From positions 9,867 to 66,129 of the forward strand of contig CADEGH010000007.1 in assembly GCA_902826835.1 (NCBI GenBank): a DNA stretch of 56,263 bases, in the 5' to 3' direction. Both the position numbers and the translations under genes were made by a program. The notes under the pieces are model-generated. The model ran no database searches and was not told the DNA's origin. It saw nothing but the letters and a program-made list of their open reading frames with translations. Origin of the DNA: an uncultured bacterium. Its GTDB lineage: Bacteria; Planctomycetota; GCA-002687715. Position 1 is the first letter of the stretch; each line of letters begins with the position of its first letter. This document shows positions 33,522 through 42,471 of this stretch, one piece after another.

Positions 33522-34549
33522 GAGGATGAGAGCCTTCCGCCGTACATGCGCGCGTAGTAGGCCTGGTAGTCCCCGCTCCGCACTCGCTCCCACCAGGTTC
33601 GGTGATCCTGATACCAGCGGACGGTCGCTTTCAGACCCTCCTCGAAGCTCACGGCGGGAACGAAACCCAACTGCGCGTGGATCTTGGTGTCGTCGATGGC
33701 GTAGCGCCGATCGTGGCCCGGACGGTCTTGGACATAACGAATCAGGGAATCCGGCTTGCCCAAACTCCGCAGGATGATCGAGACCACCTCGATGTTCTCG
33801 CGTTCGGACCGGCCCCCGATGTTGTAAACCTCGCCATCTTGGCCTCGAGTGCGAACCAGGTCGACCGCGCGGGCGTGATCCTGCACGTGGATCCAATCGC
33901 GGACGTTTTTCCCGTCCCCGTAGACCGGCAGGGACTTGCCCTCGAGGGCGTTCGCGATCATGAGCGGGATCAGTTTTTCCGGAAACTGGTAGGGCCCGTA
34001 ATTGTTCGAGCAACGCGTGATGACAACCGGGAAATGGTGAGTCTTGAAGGCGGCGCGGGCCAACAGATCGGAGGACGCCTTGGACGCGGCGTAGGGACTA
34101 TTGGGTCGCAAAGAATGCGACTCGGTGAACGCCGCATCCTTGGGCCCCAACGAACCGTACACCTCGTCCGTGGAAACATGCACCATGCGGCGCACCTTCA
34201 GCCGACGCCCCAAGTCCAAGATGGCCTGCGTGCCGAGCACGTTGGTGCGAAGGAAGGCCGATGGGTCTTCGATGGACCGATCGACGTGGGACTCGGCGGC
34301 GAAGTGCACGATTTCGTCCGGTCGGGCCGGAAGCTGGGCGTCCAGCTTGGAGCCGTCGCAAATGTCCCCGCGAAGAAACCCGTACCGAGGGTGATTTTCG
34401 AGCCCCGCCAGGTTTTCGAGATTCCCGGCGTAGGTCAGAGCATCGAGATTGATGACCGAAACGGCCGGATCGGCCTCCAAGAGCCACCGGATGTAGTTCG
34501 ATCCGATGAACCCGGCTCCGCCGGTGACGAGGATGGTGGTCTTGGACAT
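33518..34549 (-). CDS. rfbB: dTDP-glucose 4,6-dehydratase
   Basis: A 343-residue SDR enzyme converting dTDP-glucose to dTDP-4-keto-6-deoxyglucose. Seen: the NAD loop TGGAGFIGSNYI, catalytic STDEVYG (Asp-Glu), YAASKASSD (YxxxK), SNNYGPYQFPEKLIPL and the sugar-nucleotide site KNVRDWIHVQDH. Length is normal. It lies 4 nt after rfbD and overlaps the GT2 gene. With rfbA and rfbD it makes three of the four dTDP-rhamnose steps; rfbC is not in the window. Confidence 0.97.
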   Translation of the reverse strand: MSKTTILVTGGAGFIGSNYIRWLLEADPAVSVINLDALTYAGNLENLAGLENHPRYGFLRGDICDGSKLDAQLPARPDEIVHFAAESHVDRSIEDPSAFLRTNVLGTQAILDLGRRLKVRRMVHVSTDEVYGSLGPKDAAFTESHSLRPNSPYAASKASSDLLARAAFKTHHFPVVITRCSNNYGPYQFPEKLIPLMIANALEGKSLPVYGDGKNVRDWIHVQDHARAVDLVRTRGQDGEVYNIGGRSERENIEVVSIILRSLGKPDSLIRYVQDRPGHDRRYAIDDTKIHAQLGFVPAVSFEEGLKATVRWYQDHRTWWERVRSGDYQAYYARMYGGRLSSS

Positions 34550-34553
34550 GGGG

Positions 34554-35411
34554 TCACTCCCCTCTCAAGTAAGCCGATAGGGCCTCCGGCCAGGGTCGAG
34601 CCTGGTGCCGAAGGATCGTCTGGACGACCCGGTTCTCCAAAGCCGAATTGCGCGGCCGACTGGCCGGCGTCGGGTAGTCCGTGGTCGTGATTGCCCGGAC
34701 GGGCGTGGACTCACCCGCTTGCCGCACGATTTCCCGCGCAAACTCGCACCAATTGGTGACTCCGGAATTCGCCCCGTGCACGATTCCGGACAGGCCCGCT
34801 TCCATGACCGAAACCGCCAGCGCGGCCGCGTCGGTCGTGAAGGTCGGAGTGCCCATTTGATCGGCAACGACCCGGAGTTCCGGACGCTCCCGGGCGAGGC
34901 GAATCATCGTGTCGACAAAGTTCTTGCCGTCCCGTCCGAACAGCCAGGCCACCCTCAGGATGCAGGCTCTGGCACCCACAGCCGACACCCACCGCTCCCC
35001 TGCATCCTTCGAGCGCGCATAGACCCCGACTGGTCCGGTCGCATCCTCCTCGTGATAGGGACGATCTTGGGCACCGGAGAACACGAAGTCGGTACTAATG
35101 TGGAGCAGGCGTGCCCCCACCGAGTCGGCAGCTTCCGCGAGGAATCTCGGACCGGCCGCGTTGAGTGCAAAGGCCGCACCTATGTCCGACTCGGCCCGGT
35201 CGACCGCGGTGTAGGCCGCGGCGTTCACGATCCAATCCGGCCGAATGCCCGCAACGGCCGACAAGACCCGCGATCGGTCGGTGATGTCGAGGATCGAAAC
35301 CCCAGGGGCTTCGCGCCGGGCCGTCGCCACCACCTCGTGGTGTTGACCGAATTTCTCGACGAGCCTTCGGCCCAGCATGCCAAGGGATCCCGTCACCAGC
35401 ACCTTGGCCAT
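34554..35411 (-). CDS. rfbD: dTDP-4-dehydrorhamnose reductase
   Basis: A 285-residue SDR enzyme reducing dTDP-4-keto-rhamnose to dTDP-rhamnose. VTGSLGMLGRRL is the nucleotide loop; STDFVFSG and YARSKDAGE (YxxxK) are the catalytic motifs; LRVAWLFGRDGKNFVDTM and QMGTPTFTTDAA are family-typical. ATG 35411 overlaps the rfbA stop by one base (TGATG), which rules out the longer in-frame reading to 35495. Confidence 0.95.
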   Translation of the reverse strand: MAKVLVTGSLGMLGRRLVEKFGQHHEVVATARREAPGVSILDITDRSRVLSAVAGIRPDWIVNAAAYTAVDRAESDIGAAFALNAAGPRFLAEAADSVGARLLHISTDFVFSGAQDRPYHEEDATGPVGVYARSKDAGERWVSAVGARACILRVAWLFGRDGKNFVDTMIRLARERPELRVVADQMGTPTFTTDAAALAVSVMEAGLSGIVHGANSGVTNWCEFAREIVRQAGESTPVRAITTTDYPTPASRPRNSALENRVVQTILRHQARPWPEALSAYLRGE

Positions 35412-36142
35412 CAGTCCATCCGATTGGCGCCGCCGTCGTGCACCAACCCGGTGGCTCGGTAGAGGGACTCGAAAGTGCCGGCGTCGGTCCACCAACCTTG
35501 CAAGACCTCGTAGGTCATGCGGCCCTTGCGGATGTAGGCGTTGTTGACGTCAGTGATTTCGAGCTCGCCCCGCTGGCTCGGTTCCAGAGTGCGGATGATC
35601 TCGAAGACATCCGCGTCGTACATGTAAATGCCGATCACGGCGAGATTCGACTTCGGATTGCGGGGCTTCTCCTCGATGGAGACCACGCGATCACCACGCA
35701 ACTCCGCCACTCCGAAGCGCTCCGGATCCTCGACTTCTTTGAGGATGATCTTGGCTCCGCCGCCCTGCTTTTCGAAGGTCTCGACGGCACGCTTGATGTT
35801 GTGCTCGATGATGTTGTCGCCCAGCACCACACAGATCGAGGAGCCATCCGCAAAGTGCTCGGCCAAGCGCAAGGCGTCCGCAATTCCACCCTCACCCTTT
35901 TGATAGGTGTAGTTCAGGTGCTTGAGGCCGAATTCTTCCCCGTTGCCGAGCAAGCGCAAAAAGTCGCCGGCGTTGTTGCCACCGGTCACGATCAGGATGT
36001 CTTTGACTCCCGCGTTGACCAAGCACTGGATCGGGTAGTAGATCATCGGCCGGTTCCACACCGGCAAGAGGTGCTTGTTCGTGACCCGAGTGAGCGGGTG
36101 GAGGCGAGTCCCGAGCCCGCCGGCAAGAATGACGCCTTTCAT
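35411..36142 (-). CDS. rfbA: Glucose-1-phosphate thymidylyltransferase, short form
   Basis: A 243-residue nucleotidyltransferase making dTDP-glucose. LAGGLGTRLHPLTRVTNKHL is the activated-site signature, GDNI the metal site and EEKPRNPKS the sugar-binding loop. It is about 45 residues shorter than the common 290-residue RmlA, lacking the C-terminal extension that forms the allosteric site; this short class occurs in many bacteria and archaea. AGGGAG lies 7 nt before the ATG. It opens the rfbA-rfbD-rfbB-GT2 run after a 62-nt gap. Confidence 0.93.
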   Translation of the reverse strand: MKGVILAGGLGTRLHPLTRVTNKHLLPVWNRPMIYYPIQCLVNAGVKDILIVTGGNNAGDFLRLLGNGEEFGLKHLNYTYQKGEGGIADALRLAEHFADGSSICVVLGDNIIEHNIKRAVETFEKQGGGAKIILKEVEDPERFGVAELRGDRVVSIEEKPRNPKSNLAVIGIYMYDADVFEIIRTLEPSQRGELEITDVNNAYIRKGRMTYEVLQGWWTDAGTFESLYRATGLVHDGGANRMD

Positions 36143-36204
36143 CGCGAGTCTCCCTGGCGAACTGGGCCCAGGCTGATGGTTACGGATACCGACATCGTCA
36201 GACC

Positions 36205-37146
36205 TTAGCTCCGAAGGCCGCTGGTGCGAAACCAGGCCACGGTTTCCGCGAGGCCCGTCCGCAAATCGATGGTGGGCCGATAGCCCAAGACCCTTTGCGC
36301 CAGGCTGATATCGGCCTGGGAATCCCGCACGTCACCGGCGCGGGTGGGGCCGAATTCCGCCTCGATTTTGACCCCGCAGGCCTCCCCGATCAGGGCCAAA
36401 AGCTCAAGGAGGTTGGTGCGGCTGCCGTTCCCGATGTTGACGATGTTTCCGGGAGCGTCCTTCGCGGTGGCCGCCAAGAGGTTGGCACCCAGCACGTTGC
36501 GGATATTGGTGAAATCCCGGCTTTGGCGCCCATCACCATGGATGAGCGGCCGCGCGCCGGTCAAGGCGGCGTGGATGAACTTGGGAATCACCGCCGCGTA
36601 CGCGGAATCCGGCCGCTGCCGCGGCCCGAACACGTTGAAGTAGCGCAGCCCGACGGTTTCAAGGCCGTAGCTCGCGTGAAAACAACGCAGGAGGTTCTCC
36701 CCGTGGACCTTGTCCGCAGCGTAGGGACTCCGCGGGTTTTGGGGCATGCCCTCGTGTTTGGGCAGGGTCGGAGTGTCGCCGTAAACGCTGCTCGACGCCG
36801 CGTACACCACGCGTCGGGCCTTCTGAGCCCGTGCGCCGAGCAGAACGTTCAATGTACCCCCGGCGTTGACTTCGAACGAAGTCACGGGGTCTTCGACGCT
36901 CCTGGGAACCGATGGCATCGCCCCCTGGTGGAAGATCACCTCGATGTCTTCGCAAGCCTTCCTGACCGCTTCGCGGTCGCGCAAATCGTCGCGACGGAAG
37001 TCGATCTTGGCCATGACATCCTCCAGGTTCGAGGCGAGCCCGGTGCTCAGATTGTCCAGCACCCGCACGCGATCTCCGCGCGCGAGAAGCGCGTGTACGA
37101 GATTGGAACCGATGAACCCGGCGCCGCCGGTGACCAAACACTGCAT
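36205..37146 (-). CDS. UDP-N-acetylglucosamine 4-epimerase-like SDR (WbpP type)
   Basis: A 313-residue extended SDR enzyme. VTGGAGFIGSNLVHALL binds NAD; SSVYGD and YAADKVHGE (YxxxK) are catalytic. MPSVPRSVEDPVTSFEVN and LRYFNVFGPRQRPDSAYAAV closely follow WbpP, which interconverts UDP-GlcNAc and UDP-GalNAc (or their uronic acids). ATG 37146 is chosen because the 35 upstream in-frame residues overlap wecB and look spurious. The exact substrate is inferred. Confidence 0.88.
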   Translation of the reverse strand: MQCLVTGGAGFIGSNLVHALLARGDRVRVLDNLSTGLASNLEDVMAKIDFRRDDLRDREAVRKACEDIEVIFHQGAMPSVPRSVEDPVTSFEVNAGGTLNVLLGARAQKARRVVYAASSSVYGDTPTLPKHEGMPQNPRSPYAADKVHGENLLRCFHASYGLETVGLRYFNVFGPRQRPDSAYAAVIPKFIHAALTGARPLIHGDGRQSRDFTNIRNVLGANLLAATAKDAPGNIVNIGNGSRTNLLELLALIGEACGVKIEAEFGPTRAGDVRDSQADISLAQRVLGYRPTIDLRTGLAETVAWFRTSGLRS

Positions 37147-37156
37147 GTTCGACTCC

Positions 37157-38260
37157 TCAGCTCCCGTACCGGCGGACCAGGATCTCGGCGATCCGCTCCC
37201 CGGCCCGCCCGTCCCAGAGCGCCGGGCGAGACTTGGCGCTCGTCTGGCCACTCAAGGCTCGCTTGGCCGCTCCCCGAATCTTCTCCGGGTCGCGACCCAC
37301 GAGGTCGTTCCAACCGGAACTCACGGTCACCGGTCGCTCCGTGTTTTCACGCAGGGTGAGGCAAGGCACTTCGAGAATGCACGCCTCCTCCTGAATACCA
37401 CCACTGTCGGTGAGGATGATCCTCGCACCCTCCATGAGGGCCAGAAAGTCGAGATACCCGAGAGGATCCGTGACGAGAAAGCCGGCCTCGCGCCGCAACT
37501 CGACGCCCTGGGACTTGAGCCTGGCCGAGGTCCGCGGGTGGACGGGGAAGACCAGCGGGAGCGACCGGGCAATCTCTCCGAGAACGCCCACGAGTTCCCG
37601 CATGACCGCCGGATCGTCGACATTCGACGGCCGATGGAGCGTCACGACGCCGTAAGCGCCGTGGGCGATTCCCAGCGTCGCGTGGATCATGCTTGTGCGC
37701 GCCTTCTCGCGACTCGAAAGCAGGGTGTCGATCATGACATTCCCGACCAAGTGCACGCGGTCGTCGGGCACACCCTCGCGACGCAGATTGTCCACTCCCG
37801 ACGGTTCACTCACGAGCAGGACATCAGAGATCGCATCCGTGAGGAGGCGGTTGATTTCTTCCGGCATGGAGCGGTCGTACGAACGAAGCCCCGCCTCGAC
37901 GTGAGCGACGGGAATCCCGCGTTTGGCCGCGACCAGCGCGCAGGCGATGGTCGAATTGACATCACCGACCACCACAACGAGATCCGCCGGGGCCTCCTCC
38001 ATCACGCGATCGAAACGAGTCATGATCTCGGCGGTCTGGGTGGCATGGTTGCCGCTCCCGACTTCCAGGTTGCGCCAGGGCTTCGGTAAGCCGAGGTCTC
38101 GGAAGAAGAGATCCGACATATTCTGGTCGTAGTGTTGCCCGGTGTGAACGAGCCGATGTTCGACCGAGGGGTAGTGGGCGAGCGCTTTGGCCAAGGGCCC
38201 GATCTTCATGAAGTTGGGCCGGGCGCCGGCGATCGACACGATGGAAAGCTGCTTCGTCAC
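37157..38260 (-). CDS. wecB: UDP-N-acetylglucosamine 2-epimerase, non-hydrolysing
   Basis: A 367-residue GT-B-fold epimerase making UDP-ManNAc. SIAGARPNFMKIGPL, HTGQHYDQNMS, VVVGDVNSTIA, HVEAGLRSYDRSMPEEINR and ILTDSGGIQEEA are the classic family blocks. GTG 38260 forms a GTGA overlap with the upstream epimerase stop; a TTG at 38281 is possible but less likely. Together with the dehydrogenase at 39207-40532 it could yield UDP-ManNAcA. Confidence 0.95.
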   Translation of the reverse strand: MTKQLSIVSIAGARPNFMKIGPLAKALAHYPSVEHRLVHTGQHYDQNMSDLFFRDLGLPKPWRNLEVGSGNHATQTAEIMTRFDRVMEEAPADLVVVVGDVNSTIACALVAAKRGIPVAHVEAGLRSYDRSMPEEINRLLTDAISDVLLVSEPSGVDNLRREGVPDDRVHLVGNVMIDTLLSSREKARTSMIHATLGIAHGAYGVVTLHRPSNVDDPAVMRELVGVLGEIARSLPLVFPVHPRTSARLKSQGVELRREAGFLVTDPLGYLDFLALMEGARIILTDSGGIQEEACILEVPCLTLRENTERPVTVSSGWNDLVGRDPEKIRGAAKRALSGQTSAKSRPALWDGRAGERIAEILVRRYGS

Positions 38261-39204
38261 GGCGCTCGACTCCGAATCCAACGGGCAAATCGGGAAAGGC
38301 CTTCTTCGACCGGAACTGAGGGGGCGTATCCGAGTTCCCGGCGAGCCCGCCCGATATCGGCAAATGTCTCTTCGACATCACCGGGAGCCGCTGGCCTCCG
38401 ATCGATGGTCGCACGGACGCCGAGATTGGCTTCGAGCAGCTCGACCAGCCGGCAGAGCGTGGTCGTAGCCGACTCTCCGAGGTTGTAAATGCGGAAGCCG
38501 CGCCCTCGATCGAGGGCGGCCAGAGTACCAGCGACGATGTCACTCACGAAGGTGTAGTCCCGGCGCGAGGAGCCATCCCCCAACACCGGAATGGGCTGCC
38601 CTCGGACCATGCACTCCGCGAAGCGGCGAATCGCCATCTCCGGCCGCTGCCTCGGTCCGTAGACGGTGAAATACCGAAGGCAGGGTGTGTCCAATCCGTA
38701 GAGGTGATGGAAGGTATGGACCAAGAGCTCGCCCGCCCGCTTCGTCGCCGCGTAGGGAGAGATCGGGTGATCGACCGGGTCATCCTCGTGGAAGGGCACT
38801 TTGGTGTTGTTGCCGTACACCGAGGAGCTGCTGGCAAAGACAAAAGTCTTGATGCCGGCCTTCGCCGCGGCTTGGAGTAAGTTGGCGGTACCGTCGAGGT
38901 TCACCGCCACGTAGAGCGCGGGATCCTCGATCGACGGGCGAACCCCCGCCATCGCGGCGAGGTGCACCACGGCATCCGCGTGAGCCAGGGCCGATGTCAC
39001 GACCCCGCGGTCACGAATGTCGCCCTCGACCAACTCGACGCGGCCGGTCCTGGCCACCTCGTCGAGATTGGCTCGCTTCAGGCGAGGATCGTAGAAGTCC
39101 GTAAAGCTGTCCAAAATCGTGACGCGGTCCCCCCGCGCAAGCAGGGCTTCCGCCAAGTGGGAGCCGATGAACCCGGCTCCTCCGGTCACGACGACGCGCC
39201 GCAT
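38257..39204 (-). CDS. NAD-dependent UDP-sugar epimerase (UDP-glucuronate/UDP-glucose 4-epimerase-like)
   Basis: A 315-residue extended SDR. VVTGGAGFIGSHLAEALL binds NAD; SSSSVYG and YAATKRAGE are catalytic. DSFTDFYDPRLKRANL and LRYFTVYGPRQRPEMAIRRF resemble UDP-glucuronate 4-epimerases (LpsL/Cap1J group), giving UDP-GalA. Residues cannot separate this from GalE-type activity. It lies 2 nt after the dehydrogenase gene and overlaps wecB by 4 nt. Confidence 0.87.
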   Translation of the reverse strand: MRRVVVTGGAGFIGSHLAEALLARGDRVTILDSFTDFYDPRLKRANLDEVARTGRVELVEGDIRDRGVVTSALAHADAVVHLAAMAGVRPSIEDPALYVAVNLDGTANLLQAAAKAGIKTFVFASSSSVYGNNTKVPFHEDDPVDHPISPYAATKRAGELLVHTFHHLYGLDTPCLRYFTVYGPRQRPEMAIRRFAECMVRGQPIPVLGDGSSRRDYTFVSDIVAGTLAALDRGRGFRIYNLGESATTTLCRLVELLEANLGVRATIDRRPAAPGDVEETFADIGRARRELGYAPSVPVEEGLSRFARWIRSRAP

Positions 39205-39206
39205 GG

Positions 39207-40532
39207 TCAGAGCTGCACGATCCGCTTCGGATCGGGGTGGTGCTTCAGGAGGTTGCGCGTATCGACCACGACCTTGCTCTCCTTGGCAATGAGGGCAGGG
39301 TCGAAGGCGGCGTGATCGGTGGCGATGAGTACGAGATCCGCGGCGGCGAGCGTCTTGGCGTCGCAGGGCACACTCGAAAGCTTCTTGCCCTCGAGTTCCA
39401 GTTCCGGCACATGCGGATCGGTGTAGCTCACCTCGGCACCTCGGCGGCGCAAGACCTGCATGATGTCCAGCGCCGGACTCTCACGGCAATCGGAGACGTT
39501 TTTTTTGTAGGCGGCTCCGACCACGAGGATCTTCGATCCGTTCACCGGCTTCTTGCGGTCGTTCAGCGCCGTCGCTACGAGTTCGACCACGTACTCGGGC
39601 ATCTGAGTGTTGATCTCCCCCGCCATCTCGATGAACTTGGCGAAGTAGTTCACGCTCTTGAGCTTCCAGCTCAAGTAATGGGGATCGATCGGAATGCAGT
39701 GTCCGCCCAGGCCCGGCCCGGGATAGAAGGGCATGAACCCGAACGGCTTCGTGGCCGCCGCATCGATCACTTCCCACACGTTGACCCCGAGTTTGCGACA
39801 CATGATCGCCATCTCGTTGACGAGGCCAATGTTCACCGATCGGAAAGTGTTTTCGAGGAGCTTCACCATCTCGGCCGCGGCGGGAGAACTGACCATGACC
39901 ACTTTGTCGACAGCCAAGCCGTAGAGCCGCTTGGCGAGTTCGCGGCAGGCTTCGGAGTACCCTCCGACCACCTTGGGAGTGTTGCGAGTGCCGAATTTCG
40001 AGTTGGCCGGATCGACCCGTTCCGGGCTGAAGGCGAGGAAAAAATCCTCTCCCGGTTTCAGGCCCTTCGCGGCCAGCTCCGGCAAGATCACCTCCTCGGT
40101 AGTCCCCGGGTAGGTGGTGCTTTCGAGGACAACTAGTTGCCCCTTGCGGGCATGCTCGGCAAGCGCTTTGGTCGCCGACACGATGTACGAAATGTCCGGA
40201 TCGCGGCTCTTGCGCAGCGGCGTCGGCACACAGATGGAAATGCAGTCGGCTTCGCCAAGGACCTTGCCGGGCAAGTGCGCGGAGACGAGCCCCTTCTTGA
40301 CGAGCGGCGCCAGCTCCTCGGTCGGAATGTCGCCGATGTAGGACTCTCCGGCGTTTACGAGGTCGACGCGCCGTCGATCCACGTCGATCCCGAATACCCG
40401 TAGCCCGGCCCTCGCAAACTCGACAACTAAAGGCAGGCCTACGTAGCCGAGGCCGATTACCGCTACCGAGGCCTTCTTGGCCTCGAGCTTGTCCATCAGG
40501 GCCCGTCCGGGGGCCGAAAGATTGAGTGTCAT
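39207..40532 (-). CDS. UDP-N-acetylglucosamine/UDP-glucose 6-dehydrogenase (WbpA type)
   Basis: A 441-residue NAD-dependent UDP-sugar dehydrogenase. VAVIGLGYVGLPLVVEFARA binds NAD; ESTTYPGTTEEV, FSPERVDP and the catalytic Cys in GPGLGGHCIPIDPHYLSWK follow. That last block matches WbpA-like UDP-GlcNAc dehydrogenases more than plain UDP-glucose dehydrogenases. With wecB it could give UDP-ManNAcA; if it also accepts UDP-glucose it would feed the UDP-xylose synthase. Start ATG 40532, 22 nt after glmS. Confidence 0.92.
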   Translation of the reverse strand: MTLNLSAPGRALMDKLEAKKASVAVIGLGYVGLPLVVEFARAGLRVFGIDVDRRRVDLVNAGESYIGDIPTEELAPLVKKGLVSAHLPGKVLGEADCISICVPTPLRKSRDPDISYIVSATKALAEHARKGQLVVLESTTYPGTTEEVILPELAAKGLKPGEDFFLAFSPERVDPANSKFGTRNTPKVVGGYSEACRELAKRLYGLAVDKVVMVSSPAAAEMVKLLENTFRSVNIGLVNEMAIMCRKLGVNVWEVIDAAATKPFGFMPFYPGPGLGGHCIPIDPHYLSWKLKSVNYFAKFIEMAGEINTQMPEYVVELVATALNDRKKPVNGSKILVVGAAYKKNVSDCRESPALDIMQVLRRRGAEVSYTDPHVPELELEGKKLSSVPCDAKTLAAADLVLIATDHAAFDPALIAKESKVVVDTRNLLKHHPDPKRIVQL

Positions 40533-40554
40533 GGTGTGCGCGCTCCTCGTGGTC

Positions 40555-42390
40555 CTACTGGACCGTCACGGTCTTGGCCAAATTGCGGGGTTGATCGACA
40601 TCGGTGCCACGTTTCACGGCGATCCAGTACGCCAGAAGCTGTAGCGGCACGACGTTGACCATCGGAGAGAGGGCCTCCGCGACCTCCGGCACTTCGATCA
40701 CGTGGTCCGCCATGCGAGCCACGCGGTCATCGCCAGGGTTGACGACCGCGATGATGCGGCCGCCCCGAGCTTTCGCCTCTTCGACATTTCCCGCGATCGT
40801 GGCGTAGGTCCGACCGCGCGTCGCGATCGCCAAGATCGGCATGTTCTCGTCGATGAGCGCGATCGGCCCGTGTTTCATTTCTCCGGCCGGATAACCCTCG
40901 GCGTGGATGTAGGAGATTTCCTTGAGCTTGAGCGCTCCCTCAAGGGCGATCGGGTAATTCACACCCCGCCCGAGGTACAGGAAATCCCTGGCCCCCTGCC
41001 AAACCTCAGCGATTTCTTGGACCTTGGCAGCGGTCTTCAAGACTCTCTCAAGGTCGTGGGGCAGTCGTCGCAGGCCCGAAACCAGCTCTCGGATGGTGTC
41101 TCGGCTGATGGTTCCGCGAGCCTGTCCGATCCGGACAGCCACGAGCAAGAGCGCCACCAACTGGCCCATGAAAGCCTTGGTCGAGGCCACTCCGATCTCG
41201 GGGCCGGCGTGGGTGAGGACCAACCCCTGGGCTTCCCTCGCCATCGAAGAACCAGGCACGTTGCATACCGCCAGGGTGTGGGCGCCGAAGAGATCCTGGG
41301 CTCGTCGTAGAGCCGCTCGGGTATCCGCGGTTTCACCCGACTGGCTGATCGCGATCATGAGGTCCTTTTGCCCCATGACCGGCTCACGGAACACCGATTC
41401 GCTGGCGTAGTCCACTTCGACCGGAAGTCGAGCGAACTGCTCCAGGAAGAACTTGCCGACATGGCCGGCGTGCCACGAGGTGCCGCACGCCACGATGCCG
41501 ATGCGGGTGAGAGCGCGCAGTTCCTCGTCGTCGAGCCCCAAGCCGTCCAACACGACGCGATAGTCGTCGCCGGCGAGGCGGCCCAAGAGGCTGTCGGAAA
41601 CCGTCGACGGCTGCTCGTGGATTTCTTTGAGCATGAAGTGGGGGTAGCCCCCCTTCTCGGTGCGCTCCGCGGACCAAGTGATGGTTTCCGGCTCCCGCTG
41701 CACCACCCGCCCGCCGCGGTCGAAAATCCGCACTTCGCTGGATCGAACCACCACGACCTCGCCGTCTTCCAGGTACACCACCCGGCGCGTCCAAGGCAGC
41801 AGCGCCGAGACGTCGCTGGCCACCCAATTGCGACCCTCGCCGAGGCCGACCACGAGGGGGCTGTCTTGCCTGGCGCCGACCACCACATCGGGTTCCGCGC
41901 GGTGGATGACCGCGATCGCGTACGAGCCCTCGAGCCTTTTCAGGCTGGCCTGCACCGCGGTGAGCAAATCGCCCTGGTAGTGCGCATCAATGAGATGGGC
42001 GATGACCTCGGTGTCGGTGTCCGAGGTGAAGACCGATCCCGTCGCCTGAAGCCCGTGTTTGAGCTCCAGGTAATTCTCGATGATCCCGTTGTGAACGACG
42101 ACCAGACTGCCGTCCCGATTGCGATGCGGGTGGGCGTTGCGTTCGCTGGGCTTCCCGTGGGTCGCCCAACGGGTATGGCCGATCCCCGTCCGGCCCTGGA
42201 GATTGCGTCCGCCGACCGCGGCCTCGAGGTTCTTGATCTTGCCCACCTCGCGGACCGTCTGCAGTTCGCCGTTTTCCAGCACGGCGATTCCAGCGGAGTC
42301 GTAACCGCGGTATTCGAGACGCTTCAGCGACTCGACCAAGAGCCCTGGCACGGGGTGTTCCCGACTCGCGCAACCGACGATTCCACACAT
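40555..42390 (-). CDS. glmS: Glutamine-fructose-6-phosphate aminotransferase
   Basis: A 611-residue, full-length GlmS that commits fructose-6-phosphate to glucosamine-6-phosphate. Nucleophile Cys2 (MCGIVGCASRE), the glutaminase motifs RGYDSAGIA, GHTRWATHG and HNGIIENY, and two SIS sugar-isomerase domains with CGTSWHAG, SQSGETADT and the C-terminal NLAKTVTVQ are all intact. It supplies amino sugar to the UDP-GlcNAc enzymes just downstream. I see no glmS ribozyme in the 81-nt gap upstream. Confidence 0.97.
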   Translation of the reverse strand: MCGIVGCASREHPVPGLLVESLKRLEYRGYDSAGIAVLENGELQTVREVGKIKNLEAAVGGRNLQGRTGIGHTRWATHGKPSERNAHPHRNRDGSLVVVHNGIIENYLELKHGLQATGSVFTSDTDTEVIAHLIDAHYQGDLLTAVQASLKRLEGSYAIAVIHRAEPDVVVGARQDSPLVVGLGEGRNWVASDVSALLPWTRRVVYLEDGEVVVVRSSEVRIFDRGGRVVQREPETITWSAERTEKGGYPHFMLKEIHEQPSTVSDSLLGRLAGDDYRVVLDGLGLDDEELRALTRIGIVACGTSWHAGHVGKFFLEQFARLPVEVDYASESVFREPVMGQKDLMIAISQSGETADTRAALRRAQDLFGAHTLAVCNVPGSSMAREAQGLVLTHAGPEIGVASTKAFMGQLVALLLVAVRIGQARGTISRDTIRELVSGLRRLPHDLERVLKTAAKVQEIAEVWQGARDFLYLGRGVNYPIALEGALKLKEISYIHAEGYPAGEMKHGPIALIDENMPILAIATRGRTYATIAGNVEEAKARGGRIIAVVNPGDDRVARMADHVIEVPEVAEALSPMVNVVPLQLLAYWIAVKRGTDVDQPRNLAKTVTVQ

Positions 42391-42471
42391 GAGCTTTTGC
42401 CTTGGCGAACGGGATTCGAAAAAGCGACCTTGGGCGATGGACGCTAACAGCCGCCCCAGGTGACCACAGGA

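Noticed and set aside
42391..42471. glmS ribozyme or riboswitch before glmS
   Set aside because: The 81-nt gap is too short for the ribozyme and shows no matching core; these elements are mostly known from Firmicutes.
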